64,000 nucleotides of DNA from positions 18,729,327-18,793,326 of the forward strand of contig OZ035998.1 of the NCBI GenBank assembly GCA_964035015.1, in the 5' to 3' direction. Positions within the stretch are counted from its first letter, which is position 1. The number at the start of each line of letters is the position of its first letter. The notes beneath the pieces are model-generated. The model had not been told where the DNA came from. It did no database searches and saw nothing but the letters and a program-made list of their open reading frames with translations. The stretch is from Corallium rubrum. Its lineage: Eukaryota > Cnidaria > Anthozoa > Scleralcyonacea > Coralliidae. The position numbers and the translations under genes were made by a program. Of the stretch, positions 20,946 to 34,400 are shown piece by piece.

Positions 20946-22624
20946 TGTAAGCCTTTTTAGTCTCGTTTGCATGTCTGCAATTTTAAAGACTTGTCAAGAA
21001 AATCTTTCTATGACTGCAAAAAGAAATTATAATACCCTGTGTTCTATACTTTCAGAAAAACGAAGCCAATGTTGCTTTGTTATGTCATTCTGACATAAAA
21101 TCCGCCCTGCATGTAACCGTACCTGGGGTAGCCCGCCTCATATAAACGGCCCTTTATAGCTTCATAATTTACGAGGCCGAAAAGACTCATTCGGGTTCAC
21201 ATAAAAGAGTATTTAAAGCCATTGTGTAAGTGATCATATACCGTATTTACTCGTTTAAGCGCCGCGGCGCTCTTTAAGGGGGCGATTACATGGACCGGGC
21301 TGGCCCGGTTAACCGAGCTAGCCCGGTTAACCGGGATGAGTTTACGAAACGATTATATGGAGCGGGCTAGCCCGGTAAGCCGGGATGATTTCAGGCCGAA
21401 ATTCGCAAATATCAAGTAAATAAGGGCAAAGTTACGTTAGTTTTACTTCAGTTTTACACTAATTAGTATATTATTTATTTTGTAAGCCCATCGTTAATAA
21501 AAACCTTGTTAAAGTCTTAGCTAACATAGGAAAGCGTCTTCACGAAGACTAATTACTCGGGCTACTGTGGTGGCCGAGTCTAGGTTTCGGCTCCGTTTGT
21601 TATTTCTTTTTTCTTCGCCACACAAAATTGCAAATTGCGCAATACCTCCGATATATGGAGCCTACACTTCGAGTGTTCGATCACTTCGAAAATTCATCGA
21701 CAGTCATGTTCCTTCGTTCCTATTCTGTCGAACTTTGTATCAAGCACATCACTGATCAACCATATAAGCAATTACTTAGAAAACCTACCAACAATTTCGT
21801 CGAAGGCAAAGCTGGCCAAAGCTGTATGTTGCATCCAAGTGGCAACCGAACAACCGACAACGATATACCGTAGTTAAGTGACTGTGAGGACAAGCGACAA
21901 ATCAAAACAAGCGCAAGCTATTCTTTGCCCAAAACACTTTGTGAGGTACTGTAAATACAACCTATAGTCACCTTGGGATGTAAAATTTATAGGCTATTGT
22001 ATGATGTAGCCCAAATTATACTGATGATACGCAGTTGCCAACGAGCTAACTATTTATATTTTACACGTGCAGTCAACTACACGCAAGCTGCGTGTAGTGC
22101 AAGGTTGCGTGTAGTGCGAAGCTTCGTGTCTGACTGTACTACACGTAGTATGTACTACACGCACTTGTATGCGTGTATGTGCGTGGAACAACCCCACGCA
22201 TGTGCGTTACAAAACTTTTGAGCGCCACTGTATATGCTTTTAGTTTAACATCCCGCATGTGGGACAGAAAAGTCCCCTAGACTTCAGATTGACAATTCAG
22301 GATAATCGGTAATCCTGTTTACCAATGTCTTGTTAATATATTAAATCTTCGCTTTGATCACGAAACACACAAACAACGTTGATGAATGATGTTCTATTTC
22401 AGTTCCTTTCAGCACTATTTATTCACACAGTCGAGCAAACGAACGAACGCGTATCGAACCGAGTTCAACAGTTTTTCAGCCCGGTTTGCTGGGATGAAAA
22501 CGATTACATGGACATTTTCATCCCGGTTAACCGGGATAGCCCGGTTGCGACAACCGGGATCCCGGCAAACCGGGCTAGCCTGCTTGCCATGTAATCCAAA
22601 TGTTAGAACAACATGCGTTTTATA

Positions 22625-24000
22625 TATAAAGCGGGCTAGCCCGGTTACTACCATTTGCGAGCTACCGTTAGGCGCCTGTTTGAAAACGCGTTTGTTTACG
22701 TTTCAAACGTCAACGTTTGGCGGGTCTAGCATGCTAATTATATACATGATAACCAATCACTTTGAAGCGTGAGGTGTACGCGTTCGAAGCATGAAATTGA
22801 CATGTTTGGCAAACGTACGTACACGTTGATGCAAAGAAAGCTCGAGTTGCGCTGCTATACAAACACACAGTGGATGTAGTACGAGGTGCGGGAAAGTACT
22901 GTAATGTGCATGTAATGCATGAATGTGAACAAAAAAGGTAGATCATATCATTTAGGAAAAGCACTCGACGGTGACTTGCGAAGGGTGATACTTGAACACT
23001 GCCTGAAAAATGGCGGTGACCCAGCTCATCTACCACTTGCAATCAACCGTTAGGCGTGATCGTTTTTTCGCGTTTGTTCACGTTTGAAACGTTCACGTTT
23101 GGCGTAACTTGTTCGTTATTTTAAACCTGTAAACCAACTGATTTGAACCGTGAATAGACAAACTTTGACAAGTCCCGCCCACACGTTTGACAAACGTGAG
23201 ACTGAGAGCATGTTTTCGAGTGTATTTTACACGTACATTTACAAACGACGAAGCCGAAATCGTTCGATTTTTATGGGAAAGGATGCAGTTTATCGGCAGC
23301 CGGTCACGGTGAGGATAGAGCAACTGTCGATCTTTGTTTTGGCGTCGAAAAGTTAACTGCCGATTGTGATTTGGGTGAGAAAACGTCGTTCAAGTAAACG
23401 TGTTGGCGAACTTTTGACGAAGTGTCTGGTATTCACATATTTTACAAAACAGGTCAGTTTGAGTCGATCACGAAACGTACTTCAAACCAAAATTTATTAT
23501 AGCAAAGTTACTACAAACAACAAACAAGTGTATTTTGTTTATACATGCTAAGTTCGCTCAAAATAATATTAATACACTGAAATAAAGCAAAATACACTTA
23601 CCTTGGTTGTTGTTTGTAGTAACTTTGCGATATAAATAATATTGGTTTGAAGTACGTTTCGTGACCGACTCATACTGACCTGTTTAAAATATTATAAGGT
23701 GAAGTCTGGACACTCCGTCAAAAATTTGCCAACACGTTTACTTGAACGACGTTTTCTCACCAAAATCACGATCGGCAGTCAACTTTTCGACGCCAAAACA
23801 AAGATCGACAGTTGCTCTATCCTCACCGTGATCGGCTGCCGATAAACTGCATCCTTTCCCATAAAAATCGAACGATTTCGGCTTCGTCGTTTGTAAATGT
23901 ACGCGTAAAATAGCCTAGTTTCTAGGCCTTCCTCGGTTGACACGTTTCGGAAGTGATCCGAACGGACCCGCTGGGGAAGGCCTAGCAACATTCGTAAAAC
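22625..24000. repeat. Left terminal inverted repeat of Y
   Basis: Complement of 35835-36573. It includes GGTTACTACCATTTGCGAGC near the end and paired CAAACGT.. / ..ACGTTTG stretches that can form internal hairpins. Homology is interrupted from about 23226 to 23895 by a separate foldback element and resumes with GCCTAGTTTCTAGGCC, ending near AAGGCCTAGCAACATTCG. Open frames of 102 codons in both TIRs (22734-23042 -, 36145-36453 +) look accidental. Confidence 0.8.
23215..23915. mobile_element. Foldback element inserted in the left TIR of Y
   Basis: Arms of about 310 bp (23215-23530 and 23600-23915) are close reverse complements, sharing ATGGGAAAGGATGCAGTTTA, GAGGATAGAGCAACTG and GTTTGTAGTAACTTTGC; spacer about 70 bp. 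It is missing from the right TIR (near 35960), so it arrived after Y or its left arm was in place. Confidence 0.8.
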
Positions 24001-24090
24001 TCAACCTTAGTCTTCCGCGCGGTTTACGGGCTCGGCTCAAGTATTCAATGCTCTGTTGTATTTCGCACTGGGTTTTGGTTTGTCTAAATA

Positions 24091-26871
24091 ATGTCTTGCC
24101 TCTTGGCTTGTCCCCACGACGATTGTGTGGAAAGAAAAGATATGTATAAGGACTTACAACATCATTTTCGTTCACAACATAAGAACCAAAGTTTAGATTT
24201 GGATGCTGCAAAATGTCATACTTTTGAAGTCCAAGGCAAGCTGATGGAAGAGAAAATTTTAATTGCAAGTGAAAAGATGGTAAGATGTTTTACTGTGTTA
24301 GGTATTTTACAAATATATTATAAAACTGCATACATGCACTCTTCTAGCTATTCAATCTATTCTATTGAATATCTAAGTCGTTTGAAAATATTATATACAT
24401 GTTTTTTAAATCACCTTGTACTTAATAATATCAGCCATAGGCTATGGAATCTTTTAGCACTATAGTAAAAGTATGTGCTTAAATTTCTGCTTGTGTGTTT
24501 GTAAAGTAAATTAACAATATTTTAATTAGTCTTTAATCAACTTGCATGTTGATTGAATGACTACTGTAAACTTCAAGTTGTTATAAATGCCAGTAGACAT
24601 GTATATGTGAGAGATTGAATTACACAGAATGCTAGTTTTTTTTGCATATACATGTCACAACTACCCTATTGTCCATTTCTAATGTTTTGTTTCACCTACA
24701 TGTATAATAATTATACAATATTTAAAGGAATATATTTATTTATATTTATTCCTTCCTTCCCACCTTCCTCTCTACCTCCCTCCCTACCTCCCTCCTCAAA
24801 ATTTTGTATTAGTATCCTAATAAAATACATTTAATTCAATTCAATTCAATTCAATTCAATTCAATTCAATTTAATTCAGGAAACAGGAGAAAACTTTACA
24901 ATAAGGTATGACATGACATTGCTTCAAGTTAAAGATGTTGATCATTACCATGCAGCTATAAAAGCAGCCCATGTTCTACTTGTAAAAGGAAAATTAAGCA
25001 AATATTCAATGTCTCATGAAACTATCACTGTTAGTGGGTCAACTTTAACTCAAGTGTACAAAACATGGAAGTCATCCAATGCAGCAGGATTTGAAATACC
25101 AGAAGTTGAATGCATAAAAACATTTGTTAATGAGAACTGGTTTAATGATGTTAAAAATGCAACTGATTTGCCTCCTACATGTCAAACAAATGCTAATTTA
25201 GTGGATAATTGTAGTTCACTATTAGAACATATTAGCATCACTGACTCTGAATCAATGCTACCTCAAATTCCTGAAACTGTCAACTCTGCTGAAGATTTAT
25301 TGCCAGTTATGTTGGGCATATGGGGATTTACATATTTCAAAGGACAACAAGCAAATGCAATGAATTCAATACTTCATGGCAAAGATTGCTTCATAAACAT
25401 TCCCACAGGTGGAGGAAAATCTCTTCTATACCAGTTACCAGCAGTCTCTCAACCTGGAATTACTATCGTTATTGAGCCCATTATAGCCCTTATTTCTGAC
25501 CAGATTGCACATTGCCAAGAGAGAAATATTCCAGCTGCAGCCTTATATAGTGGATTGCTGGAGACATACAAACAACAAGTACTGCACGATTTAAGCCTGC
25601 CTTTAAACCCTTTTAAGTTACTATATACCACCCCTGAATGTCTTGTAGGTGATTCTGCATTACACTATGTCTTGAATAGTTTGTCTTCAAGAGGTAACAT
25701 ACAACGATTTGTGGTGGATGAGTGTCACTGTGTAAGTTTGTGGGGGAGAGAATTCAGGCCAGCGTACTTGAAATTGGGGTTTTTACGTAAGCAATTCCCT
25801 TCTGTTCCAATAGTTATGTTGACTGCAACCTCTACACATGATGTACAACAAGATGTCTGTTCTGTGCTATCAGTTACTGAACCAATTGTTGTAAAGGATA
25901 ATTACAACAAACCCAATATTATGTACACCATTGAATATAAAGATGGTAAACTAGATGAAAGAATTGCAACTGAAATTAAAGATTGCAACTGCTCTATAGT
26001 GTATGGGTCAACTCGATCTGAATGTGAAGCCATGTGTGCCAAACTTGGTGCACGCAATGTGAATGCAAAAACATATCATGGTGACATGTCCAAACATTTA
26101 AAGAAAGAAATTTTTGAAAGATGGATGTCTGGTGATGTAAAATGTCTCATTTGCACCAAAGCATTTGGTATGGGTGTGGACAAGCCTGATGTAAGAGTTA
26201 TCATACACATATCACTGCCAAGTTGCATGGAAGACTATTACCAAGAGACAGGTCGGGGTGGTCGAGATGGGTGTACTTGTAAATGCATACTTTACTTTAG
26301 TCCAGTTGATGCCAACAGACATATCCATTCTATATTTAGGCAGAACAACCACATGCTAGATGTTTTAAACAAGAGATACAGACATTTCCAAGAGTTTTTT
26401 TATTTTTGTTTCCAAACGGGTTTGTGTAGAAGAAGAGTCCTTTTGGACTATTTTAACAGTGACTCTCAACAATGTGGTGATTTGAAATGTGATCAGTGCC
26501 AAAGAAATTTGGAGACATCAGTTGAAGATATTTCAGAATTGACATGTGACATAATATTATGCTTATTAAGCATGAAGAAATTGAACAGAAGGAAGTTCAC
26601 TTTAAAGCAGCTATCTAATGTAATCACAGGAAAGTGTAACAGAGATGTGAAGAAAAATGGCTATGACAAGGCTGAAAAATTTGGATGCTACAAAGCAAGT
26701 GTTAGTGATGGTGAGTATATTTTGCACATATTGGTTTACAAGGATGTTTTGAGACAGATACCACCAGATACAGATTCAAGAAATCAAAGTGCATTATACA
26801 TAGACCTTGGACCTCAGTTCATATATGTCCAAAACAAGCAATTGTTAATTACATATGATAAGGTACAGTAA
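24091..26871 (+). CDS. RecQ-like ATP-dependent DNA helicase of element Y (two exons)
   Basis: Exons 24091-24279 (ends AAGATG|GTAAG) and 24880-26871 (after AATTCAG) join in phase 0 to about 726 residues. The first exon encodes a C2H2-like zinc motif, CPHDDC..LQHHFRSQHK. The second carries a full superfamily 2 core: motif I PTGGGKS (about 238-244), motif II DECHCVSLWGREFRP (343-), motif III LTATS, motif V AFGMGVDKPDVR and motif VI QETGRGGRDG (518-). The RecQ zinc knuckle C..C..C..C follows (579, 595, 600, 603). DECHCVS.WG and the knuckle place it with RecQ rather than other helicases; motif VI has GRGGRD where cellular RecQs usually have GRAGRD. It would unwind DNA 3'-5' with ATP, in the nucleus. 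The stop follows a possible donor (AAG|GTACAG), so a further exon cannot be excluded. The start codon choice is the first ATG of the zinc-finger exon, 90 bp inside the TIR. Confidence 0.8.
24834..24875. repeat. (TTCAA)n repeat at the helicase splice acceptor
   Basis: Eight pentanucleotide units run up to the TTTAATTCAG acceptor of exon 2. Confidence 0.85.
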
Positions 26872-27703
26872 TTGCTGTAATACAATAATATTCAACTTTC
26901 TGTTTACATTATAATAATTGTTTTATCACCAGAATACTGCTGATAGTAGATGTTTTGCTTAAAGCTGTGCCTATACTTGCAGTATATAAATTATAGCATC
27001 CCCTTCCCTAATGTGTTTCAAGTACATCCAATTTGATATGTACTGTAATTGTACTTAATATATGTAAATTATTCAGTGATCAATGTGTGAGATACTGTAT
27101 GGATGTCCTTGAAAGCTAAGAGAGAGCTACATGTAGTTCACACACTCTCCTGAGGCTTGATGGTCATTTAATCACTAGTATTTTGACATGTTATATTTAA
27201 CAAGGTGTGTGCATGTGTACTGTACCATGATTACTATCAAAGTTCATACATGTATAATATTAATACAGTATTATATATTTTAACAAAAGTAAGTTGAAAC
27301 CACTGATTATATGGTAGTCAGTGGTTGAAACTGATCTAGATAAAAATTTAAGAATGAAATTTCCAGCTGGAAACTGTCAACCCTATTCAGCAACTAAAAG
27401 AAAGGTTATAAGACAGTGTATAGTTTATGACTTTATGTAATTGTTTACTGTCATGGCAATAAAAGCGTTCTTAAAATATTGTTGCAATAAATTCCTCAAG
27501 TTGACCAATTCATTTGATGAAATTATTGCTAACTTCATGTTTTGAATTTGATTGGTTTCTGGTTTTTAAACAAGCAATTAGAAACAGGGTCATACGAAAA
27601 TGTGCCATAAAATATTCTGTGGCATTTTTAATACGAAATTGGGACATTCTATAGAATATTCTACAGAATATTTTAGAAATGCTACAGAATATTCAATAGA
27701 ATT

Positions 27704-28001
27704 CAGGGTTCGAAATAGCAGCCAGCAGTTTTAGGACCTTGCCGGCAATTTCTAATTTCAAAATATAACTAAACTTTGGGTTATCGGCGAAATTGCTTTT
27801 GCCAAGGTCAAAATTATGGTAATTTGTTTTAATTTCTCTGTATATGATCGAAATGAAACCAGTATTTGGTTTACAATACATTATTTGGGCCTATGTCCAG
27901 AACGTAACTTTGCTGCTTGGGAAACAGCCGGCAAAAATTTTGACCTACAAAAAACAGCCGACAAAATTAGGCATATTTTCTGAACGTTATTTCGAACCCT
28001 G
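27704..28001. mobile_element. hAT-like MITE (CAGGGTTCGAAAT ends)
   Basis: Left end CAGGGTTCGAAATAGC, right end TTATTTCGAACCCTG. Flanking 8-mers ATAGAATT and AGAATATT match at five of eight positions, a weak trace of an 8-bp duplication. No transposase. Confidence 0.7.
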
Positions 28002-28207
28002 AGAATATTCTATAGGGTTTAGAAGTACTATAGAATATATTCCATAGAGTCCCAACTTCTATTGCCACAACAGTATGCAGAACAATAATTTTTTTGAGGT
28101 TAATAAGGGGGAAATGACTTATCAATTCAGACAAAATTTGTCACTTGAAAGAACGTTTGCATGCAGTATTTGTTAGTGAGGATATCGTTCTGTTAAAATT
28201 CTTATTA

Positions 28208-28273
28208 CAACCACCACCACCACCACCACCACCACCACCACCACCACCACCACCACCACCACCACCACCACCA
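28208..28273. repeat. (CCA)n microsatellite
   Basis: About 22 perfect CCA units. Confidence 0.95.
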
Positions 28274-28460
28274 AAAACAACAAATAATGGGAAAAATTAT
28301 AGATTAATAAATCTCCTATTCTCCTGGACGTAATAATGCTACTGTATTACTAATAATCATCTATACTGATAAAAATAACCCTTAAATTTTAATGTACTTA
28401 ATTAAGAACTATAAAAAATCTGAAGCTTTGGTTTTCATGATAAAGAGGCTCATGGTAGAG

Positions 28461-31400
28461 CTATTTATCGTTCGCTGAATCTCTGTTAATCATATCCTCA
28501 TGAGGAAATAGCCGGCATAGTATTTCTTTAATGTTTTTGTTAATGAATGACTTTCCTCTTGATTCTACGTCTGTACATTCTGAGGGAACGGCTTTGGTAC
28601 CACTTGTAGATAGATCTTTCTTGTTGTGATCCAGTACTGGAATTACATTCCTATCTTGTGAAACAAACCATTCTTGTTGGACTGCAAACCATGCAATTTT
28701 TAGGCAATCAGGAATTGCATCTGGCACGACACTTTTGACTCTGTTATGAACTTCAAACTCTTCCTTGAAGACTTGCTTGATGTGTGTTAAAAGTTCTATG
28801 TTCATATTCACCTTCTTCATCATAGATAAAGTACTATGATGTTTTGAAAACATCTTCAGTGGCCGCACCATGACAGTCTCAACAAATTCATCCAAGGCCA
28901 AGTTATGCCCCTTCCGTCCTTTGTATGATATAGATGAGTTTCTCCGGTACATTTCACGAATTGCCGTTGGCCACAATGCTGTAAAGTTTGCAATATGAGA
29001 TATAGTCTCATCTTTGTAATTTTTCTTCTTTAATGCACAAAACATAACAAGAGATGACAACCAACAGGCCTCCCTTGTTTTTGCATTTCCGTATCTGACA
29101 GACTCGTGGAATGCCAGCAAAAGTGGACCAAAACTAGTAATGAATTTACTGTGATATGCTACAATCACATCCGTTTTGCTTGCTTCTTGTAAGTATGCTT
29201 TAAAACTTTTCAGTAGAAAGTTATTCACGTTGTCATCAGTTGATTTGGCATTTTTCAATGCTTCGTCATCTGGGAAAAAATCTGATGATTTGAAGGAAGC
29301 AACAGCAGCAATGCAAAGACCCCAAAAATAGTTATTCAACGCATCCATGTTTCTCTCATAATTCCCCTCTTTGAATATGTCAACAAATGATTTTGGCGTC
29401 ACTTTATGACGTCGTAGTATCTGTCTGATTACATAGTAAAAACCCCCAGGCCCAGATATACGGGAAAGGCATTCCATCACGTAGCCTTGTGTATGGAAAT
29501 CTCCTGGGACGTCTTTGAATGACCCAAACTCATCTGGTGCGCGATTGCGGACGCCGCGTAAAGTTGACGTTGACTTTGCATCTCCAATAGTTAGGTTGAA
29601 TGTTAATCGAACATCTCCACGCTCTGACATATGTTCGTCAGGCTCATGATTTAATCTTGTGTCATTAGGCTGGACTGGTAATGATTCTTCTCTTAAGCCA
29701 AGTTCTTTGTGAACTGCTTGCCTTGCATGTATTTCATACATTCTTCTGTCTTCAAGAACTTGTGTGATATATTTGTTACCAATGGCGTATGCCATTTGAA
29801 GAGGATCCGGTATGTTTCCGTGGAAGCTTCCAGTAATTCGTGCTCCATACTTGATTAAAATTTTCACTACTTCAAGATTGTTATGATTTATTGCAATCAT
29901 CACAGGCGTAACTCCACACCCTTCTGGAATATTGACACATGCACCAGCCAAGAGTAGGCTTTCTACTAGACTGGTGCATCCTTCTATGACAGCATGATGT
30001 AATGGAGAACGTCCAAAGTCATCTAAAACATCAATCCACAATCCACTTTTGGTCTTTAAAAACAATACTCGATCTTTCATGTTTGTTAATCTGTTTGTCC
30101 CTTCTTTTAACTTCGTCATTACTTCCTTTGTGTGGTTTGCTAACTGTTTCATTTGTGTCTTAAATGATGTTGGGCAATCAGCACCATGATCTAATTCGAC
30201 ATCATTGTGAAGGTCATCACTGTCTTCCATTTCCATAATTTCTCGGAATCGTTCCATATTTTGGGTATGGCATTCCATTTCTTTGTAGAATTTGTGACGT
30301 TCACGGGCAGCCCGGATGTCAAATTTCTTAACATGTCTATTATAGGTAAGGTAATCTTGTGATTTACCCAGTGATATATTGATATCACTGGCAAATTCAC
30401 GCATCACAGATGCAGTACCAGCTGTTAGAGATTCGTCTTCAATAGAAAGAGGTAGAATTATGACACTGGCTTTGTTGTTTGATTCTGGGTATTCTTGTCT
30501 TAAATCTGGAACATGAACATCTAAAACATTCTTCTTATTACTCTTGTATTTGTCATCTGTGATAAAGGTATTAAAATCTTTTTCGGACATCTTTTTAAGG
30601 TCATTGAAGCTCACATTCAGGACATTCACAACCAGATTTAAGGCTTCGATTAAATAATCATCAAATCTTTGCTGGAGTAATGCCTGAAGGTCTGGGTAGG
30701 AATCTAGCAAGTAATAAGAAATTTGACTTAGAATATCTTAGTGCTAAGTGTGGATTATACAAAAAAAAGTTTTTGCATAGGTTTTAGTTGAAATACTTTT
30801 TTTGCACAGGATAATTGCTCATCCTCTCTTAAAAAATAATAAAATGCTTTGTACCTATTAAATGACTAACAGTTTTTTAATAAGCTGTACATTTGTAAAG
30901 CAAGTTTTTCGCTGAGTTAATTTTCTATATGCTGCGAATACTAAATAGCGATTATGATTATTGACGTTAAAACAGATGTTTTATTACTGTAGTATAAACA
31001 GAAAAATAAAAATAAATATAAACAAGCAAGTGAGTGAGTGAAAACTATCATATGCTTTTCTTTTGCACGAGAGTTAATTCAACCAGTGTTGCACTGAGGT
31101 AACCGATATTTTAGTGCTGATATTTGTCCAAATTGTAATCTATCTTTAGAAAATGTACATTTCATAACTAAAGAAAATAACTTCCAAAGTCAATCAAAAC
31201 AAATTTTCAGGAAAAGTCCAAGAATGATAACTGTTACAAGAGTAAAGTCCATAAAAACTTTGAAAAAAATAGGTGTCAACTACACGACGAAACTATCCTT
31301 TATTGAATTCATTTTTATTAGTTTTTATAAATTTGATATTTTCTTCCGCAAACTAGGCTTTGCCATCGGCGATTGACTTTCTAAATATCAGCACGGACAT

Positions 31401-34400
31401 CAGTAAGAAAATACTGGTATAATGATACACCAATATTTGTGCAATTCTATTAATCCAAGTAAATTGTGATTACACACCTAGGTAAAAATCATCTGCCTTT
31501 AAATATTTTAGTGGTCTTTGAGGCGTAACGTCGATCTCTTTTGTTGAAAGACCAGTGATGCCAGATACGTCGGGTTTCAAAACAGCTCTCACTGTGAAAT
31601 TCCACATTACTGGTTTGGTTTTACGCTGAAATCGCTCATATCTTGGTCTACCACGGTGAATGTTTATGTTATCGAAAAGAAACATAACAGGACAACCATC
31701 AGGACAGCGTAGACGGACTTTCTCTTTATAATGCTGTAACGATTTTCCAAGAAACCCACGACTAAAACAAGTTGAAATTAAAGTAATTTAGAATAGACTG
31801 ATATGTTCTTATTGTTAATTGCAAGAAGTGAGATATGAAATCATATCTTGTAAAACGCCAAAACCATTCTTCAATTAGCCAAGTGGGGAAGCACGGGTGA
31901 TGTGTGCTATCGTGCTGCCTCTCACCACTGTAGGCCAAAAAGTTAAGCCCGGTTAGAGGGCCAGAGGGGGTTGGTACTTCAATGGGTGACCGTCTGGGAA
32001 AGACCCCGTTGTCGAGCTTGAAACTCATGTGAGTAGAGTTGTAGTTGATCTCCCCTGCGCTTCGACGGATTATCTAGTTTTTTTTCCTCTGTAAAATCAA
32101 CACCATTTAGCTGTGATCCGTGGTCTAAATGGTGTCGTAGGGATACTAGGGGGGCTGCTTGGGGCGCATTTCTTTCATCAGTTCTTCGACACGGCCACGT
32201 TGATCGGCGTCCTTCGTAATTCAGCCACTGACTGAAGTAAGAATGTTTTGCCCACGGTCCCCTAGACTTGGATCAAGTCTGTCTCTCGAGGGGACGAGGT
32301 CTGTCTCTCCCCATTCTCCTCGCGCGCCGCTTGGCGGCGCGCTCGACCCTCGTCCCCTCGTGAGACAGACTTGATCCAAGTCTAACGGCCGCCCAGTCCC
32401 TTCCTTTCCTGGATATATGTGCCACGTGGTAGATTTAATTTGTTGATTATTTTCAGGTCAAGGTGATTTTATCCCATGGGTGAATTGGCATACATTTTCA
32501 CAAAAAATGGCAAATAATATTTAAAATATTGACATACTACAAAAGTTAATTTTACTATAAACCAACTAGTCAGGCAAAATATTATCTTAATTAAAGAAAC
32601 AAACTATCTTTGGCAAAACGCAAGAAATGTACCATGATCGTTTTTTTTTTAAAGTTGAAAATTGATTTCTTTACTACTTTAGAGGGCCACGCCCCACAGA
32701 GTTATCAGTCATATTACTGTCCAGTGCTCAGGCCTTCCCAGGGGGGGGGGGGGGACTGGGACAGTTTGTCTGAAGATCAAATTAGATTATTTCTAGATTT
32801 TTTTTTTGGTCTTACTGTAAAACGTTTCTATATATTAACTTGCATGTAGAGTTTCTACATGGCCCTAATATTTGTATTTTGCCCTAGGCCCAGCTGGTGT
32901 TACCCCTTTAAGATAGAGCCTCAACTAAAAACTGAACTAAACTTAGTGGTCTATCATCAATAGATGCACAGTAAGTACCTCATCCAATCTGGATGCAGGA
33001 TTTGTAATAGCCCCACCAGGGATGTAGCCAGGATTTTGAAAGGGGAGCCAAAATCAAAATAATTTTTTAGGGGGGTCTGGGGGCACGCTCCCCCGGGAAA
33101 TTTTGAAATCAAGAGTCACGAGAGTCACAGACTCTAAAGGTTAAAAAACATCATATAAAATACTCGAAACACACAAACGTCACATAGATACTCAAAATGC
33201 ATACACTCAATAGATTGAATTAATACACTGTTTACAGTTCATTTTCTGACACAATTCATATTGCATCAGTTTTATAATTACATGTCTGTTGTTTTATATC
33301 AAAAGGGGGAGCCGCAGGTCCCCTGGCTCCCCCTGGCTACATCCCTGGGCCTGACTAGTTGGTTTACATAAATCTACAAGTTCAGAATTTGGGGAACTCT
33401 TTCTTTTTTTAGAGGGGGAAGAGGTTATCAGAAATATATGATATTCTCAAAAAGGTGTATATATATGTAGTTTTTCATTCTATTTTATGCAATTGACCTG
33501 GCAAGAAAAACAACACTTACTAAAATTGATAAGATTTACAGAGGCCAAATGGTTCAAGTACAGTAAACATAGCTTTGCCAGCTCCATTAGCAAATAGCAG
33601 TAGACCAAATAATATAGAAAATGAACTCTTAGTTCTTTCACTTTTGACATCATCCAGGCTAAGGATAGCTTGTAAAGCAGCCTTAAACTTAAAGTTCGAA
33701 TCCTTCTTTCCAGTATTTCTTTCTGTTGACTTTCCAATGGCAAGAGTGCTAATTATACTTGTCAACAATGGGCATTTGTTCTTGACATTTAAAGCAATTT
33801 CATCAAAGAAATTAGGCATAATAACCATACTATGATCAGCTGATTGAACAAAATTGTCTTCAAAGTCAATGCAATACATTTCACGTAGAAAAGTCATTTC
33901 TTTATCCAATATTTGGCACTGTTGGTCAGACAGTGATTCACTAATATTATGACTTTCTGTTAGTGTTGCTATTTCTTGTTTTGATTTTGCTAGTTCCTTT
34001 GTAAGCAACTGGTTTTGTTTCATTAGTTGTTCAATAAGTTGTTTGTCAGAATTTCCATCTGAAGGTGCATTGCAAGTTGTATTCTTTAACATGATGTTTT
34101 TGTAAAAGGATCTACATATAGTGTTAAAGACATTTTTTTAAAATTATACTGTAAATTTTCAAAAATAACCACCACTAGTCTCTCCTCTAATCCAGCCCCC
34201 ACCCCCTCTTTCCAAAAAGAAACTCCAAAACACTGCCTAGATATTAGCTACATTATATACACAAATGTTAAAAAAAAACTTCAACAAAAATAAGCTCATG
34301 ACTTACTGGAAGTTTATGGTGTGCTTATGGCCAAAAAGACTTCTTGGTAAGATTTTTGTGTCAATGATATGGGGGCTTTGATATTAGAGGTTTACAGTAT

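Larger units (their letters stand above)
26872..28460. other. Region between the convergent genes of Y
   Basis: AT-rich, no reading frame of note. It holds a palindrome-rich GAATATTCTATAGAATATTC-like area (27590-27700 and 28002-28065) split by the hAT-like MITE 27704-28001, and a (CCA)n repeat. Both 3' UTRs and polyadenylation sites must lie here. Confidence 0.5.

Noticed and set aside
28145-28333. Poly-proline protein
   Set aside because: Translation of a (CCA)n microsatellite with no supporting coding sequence.
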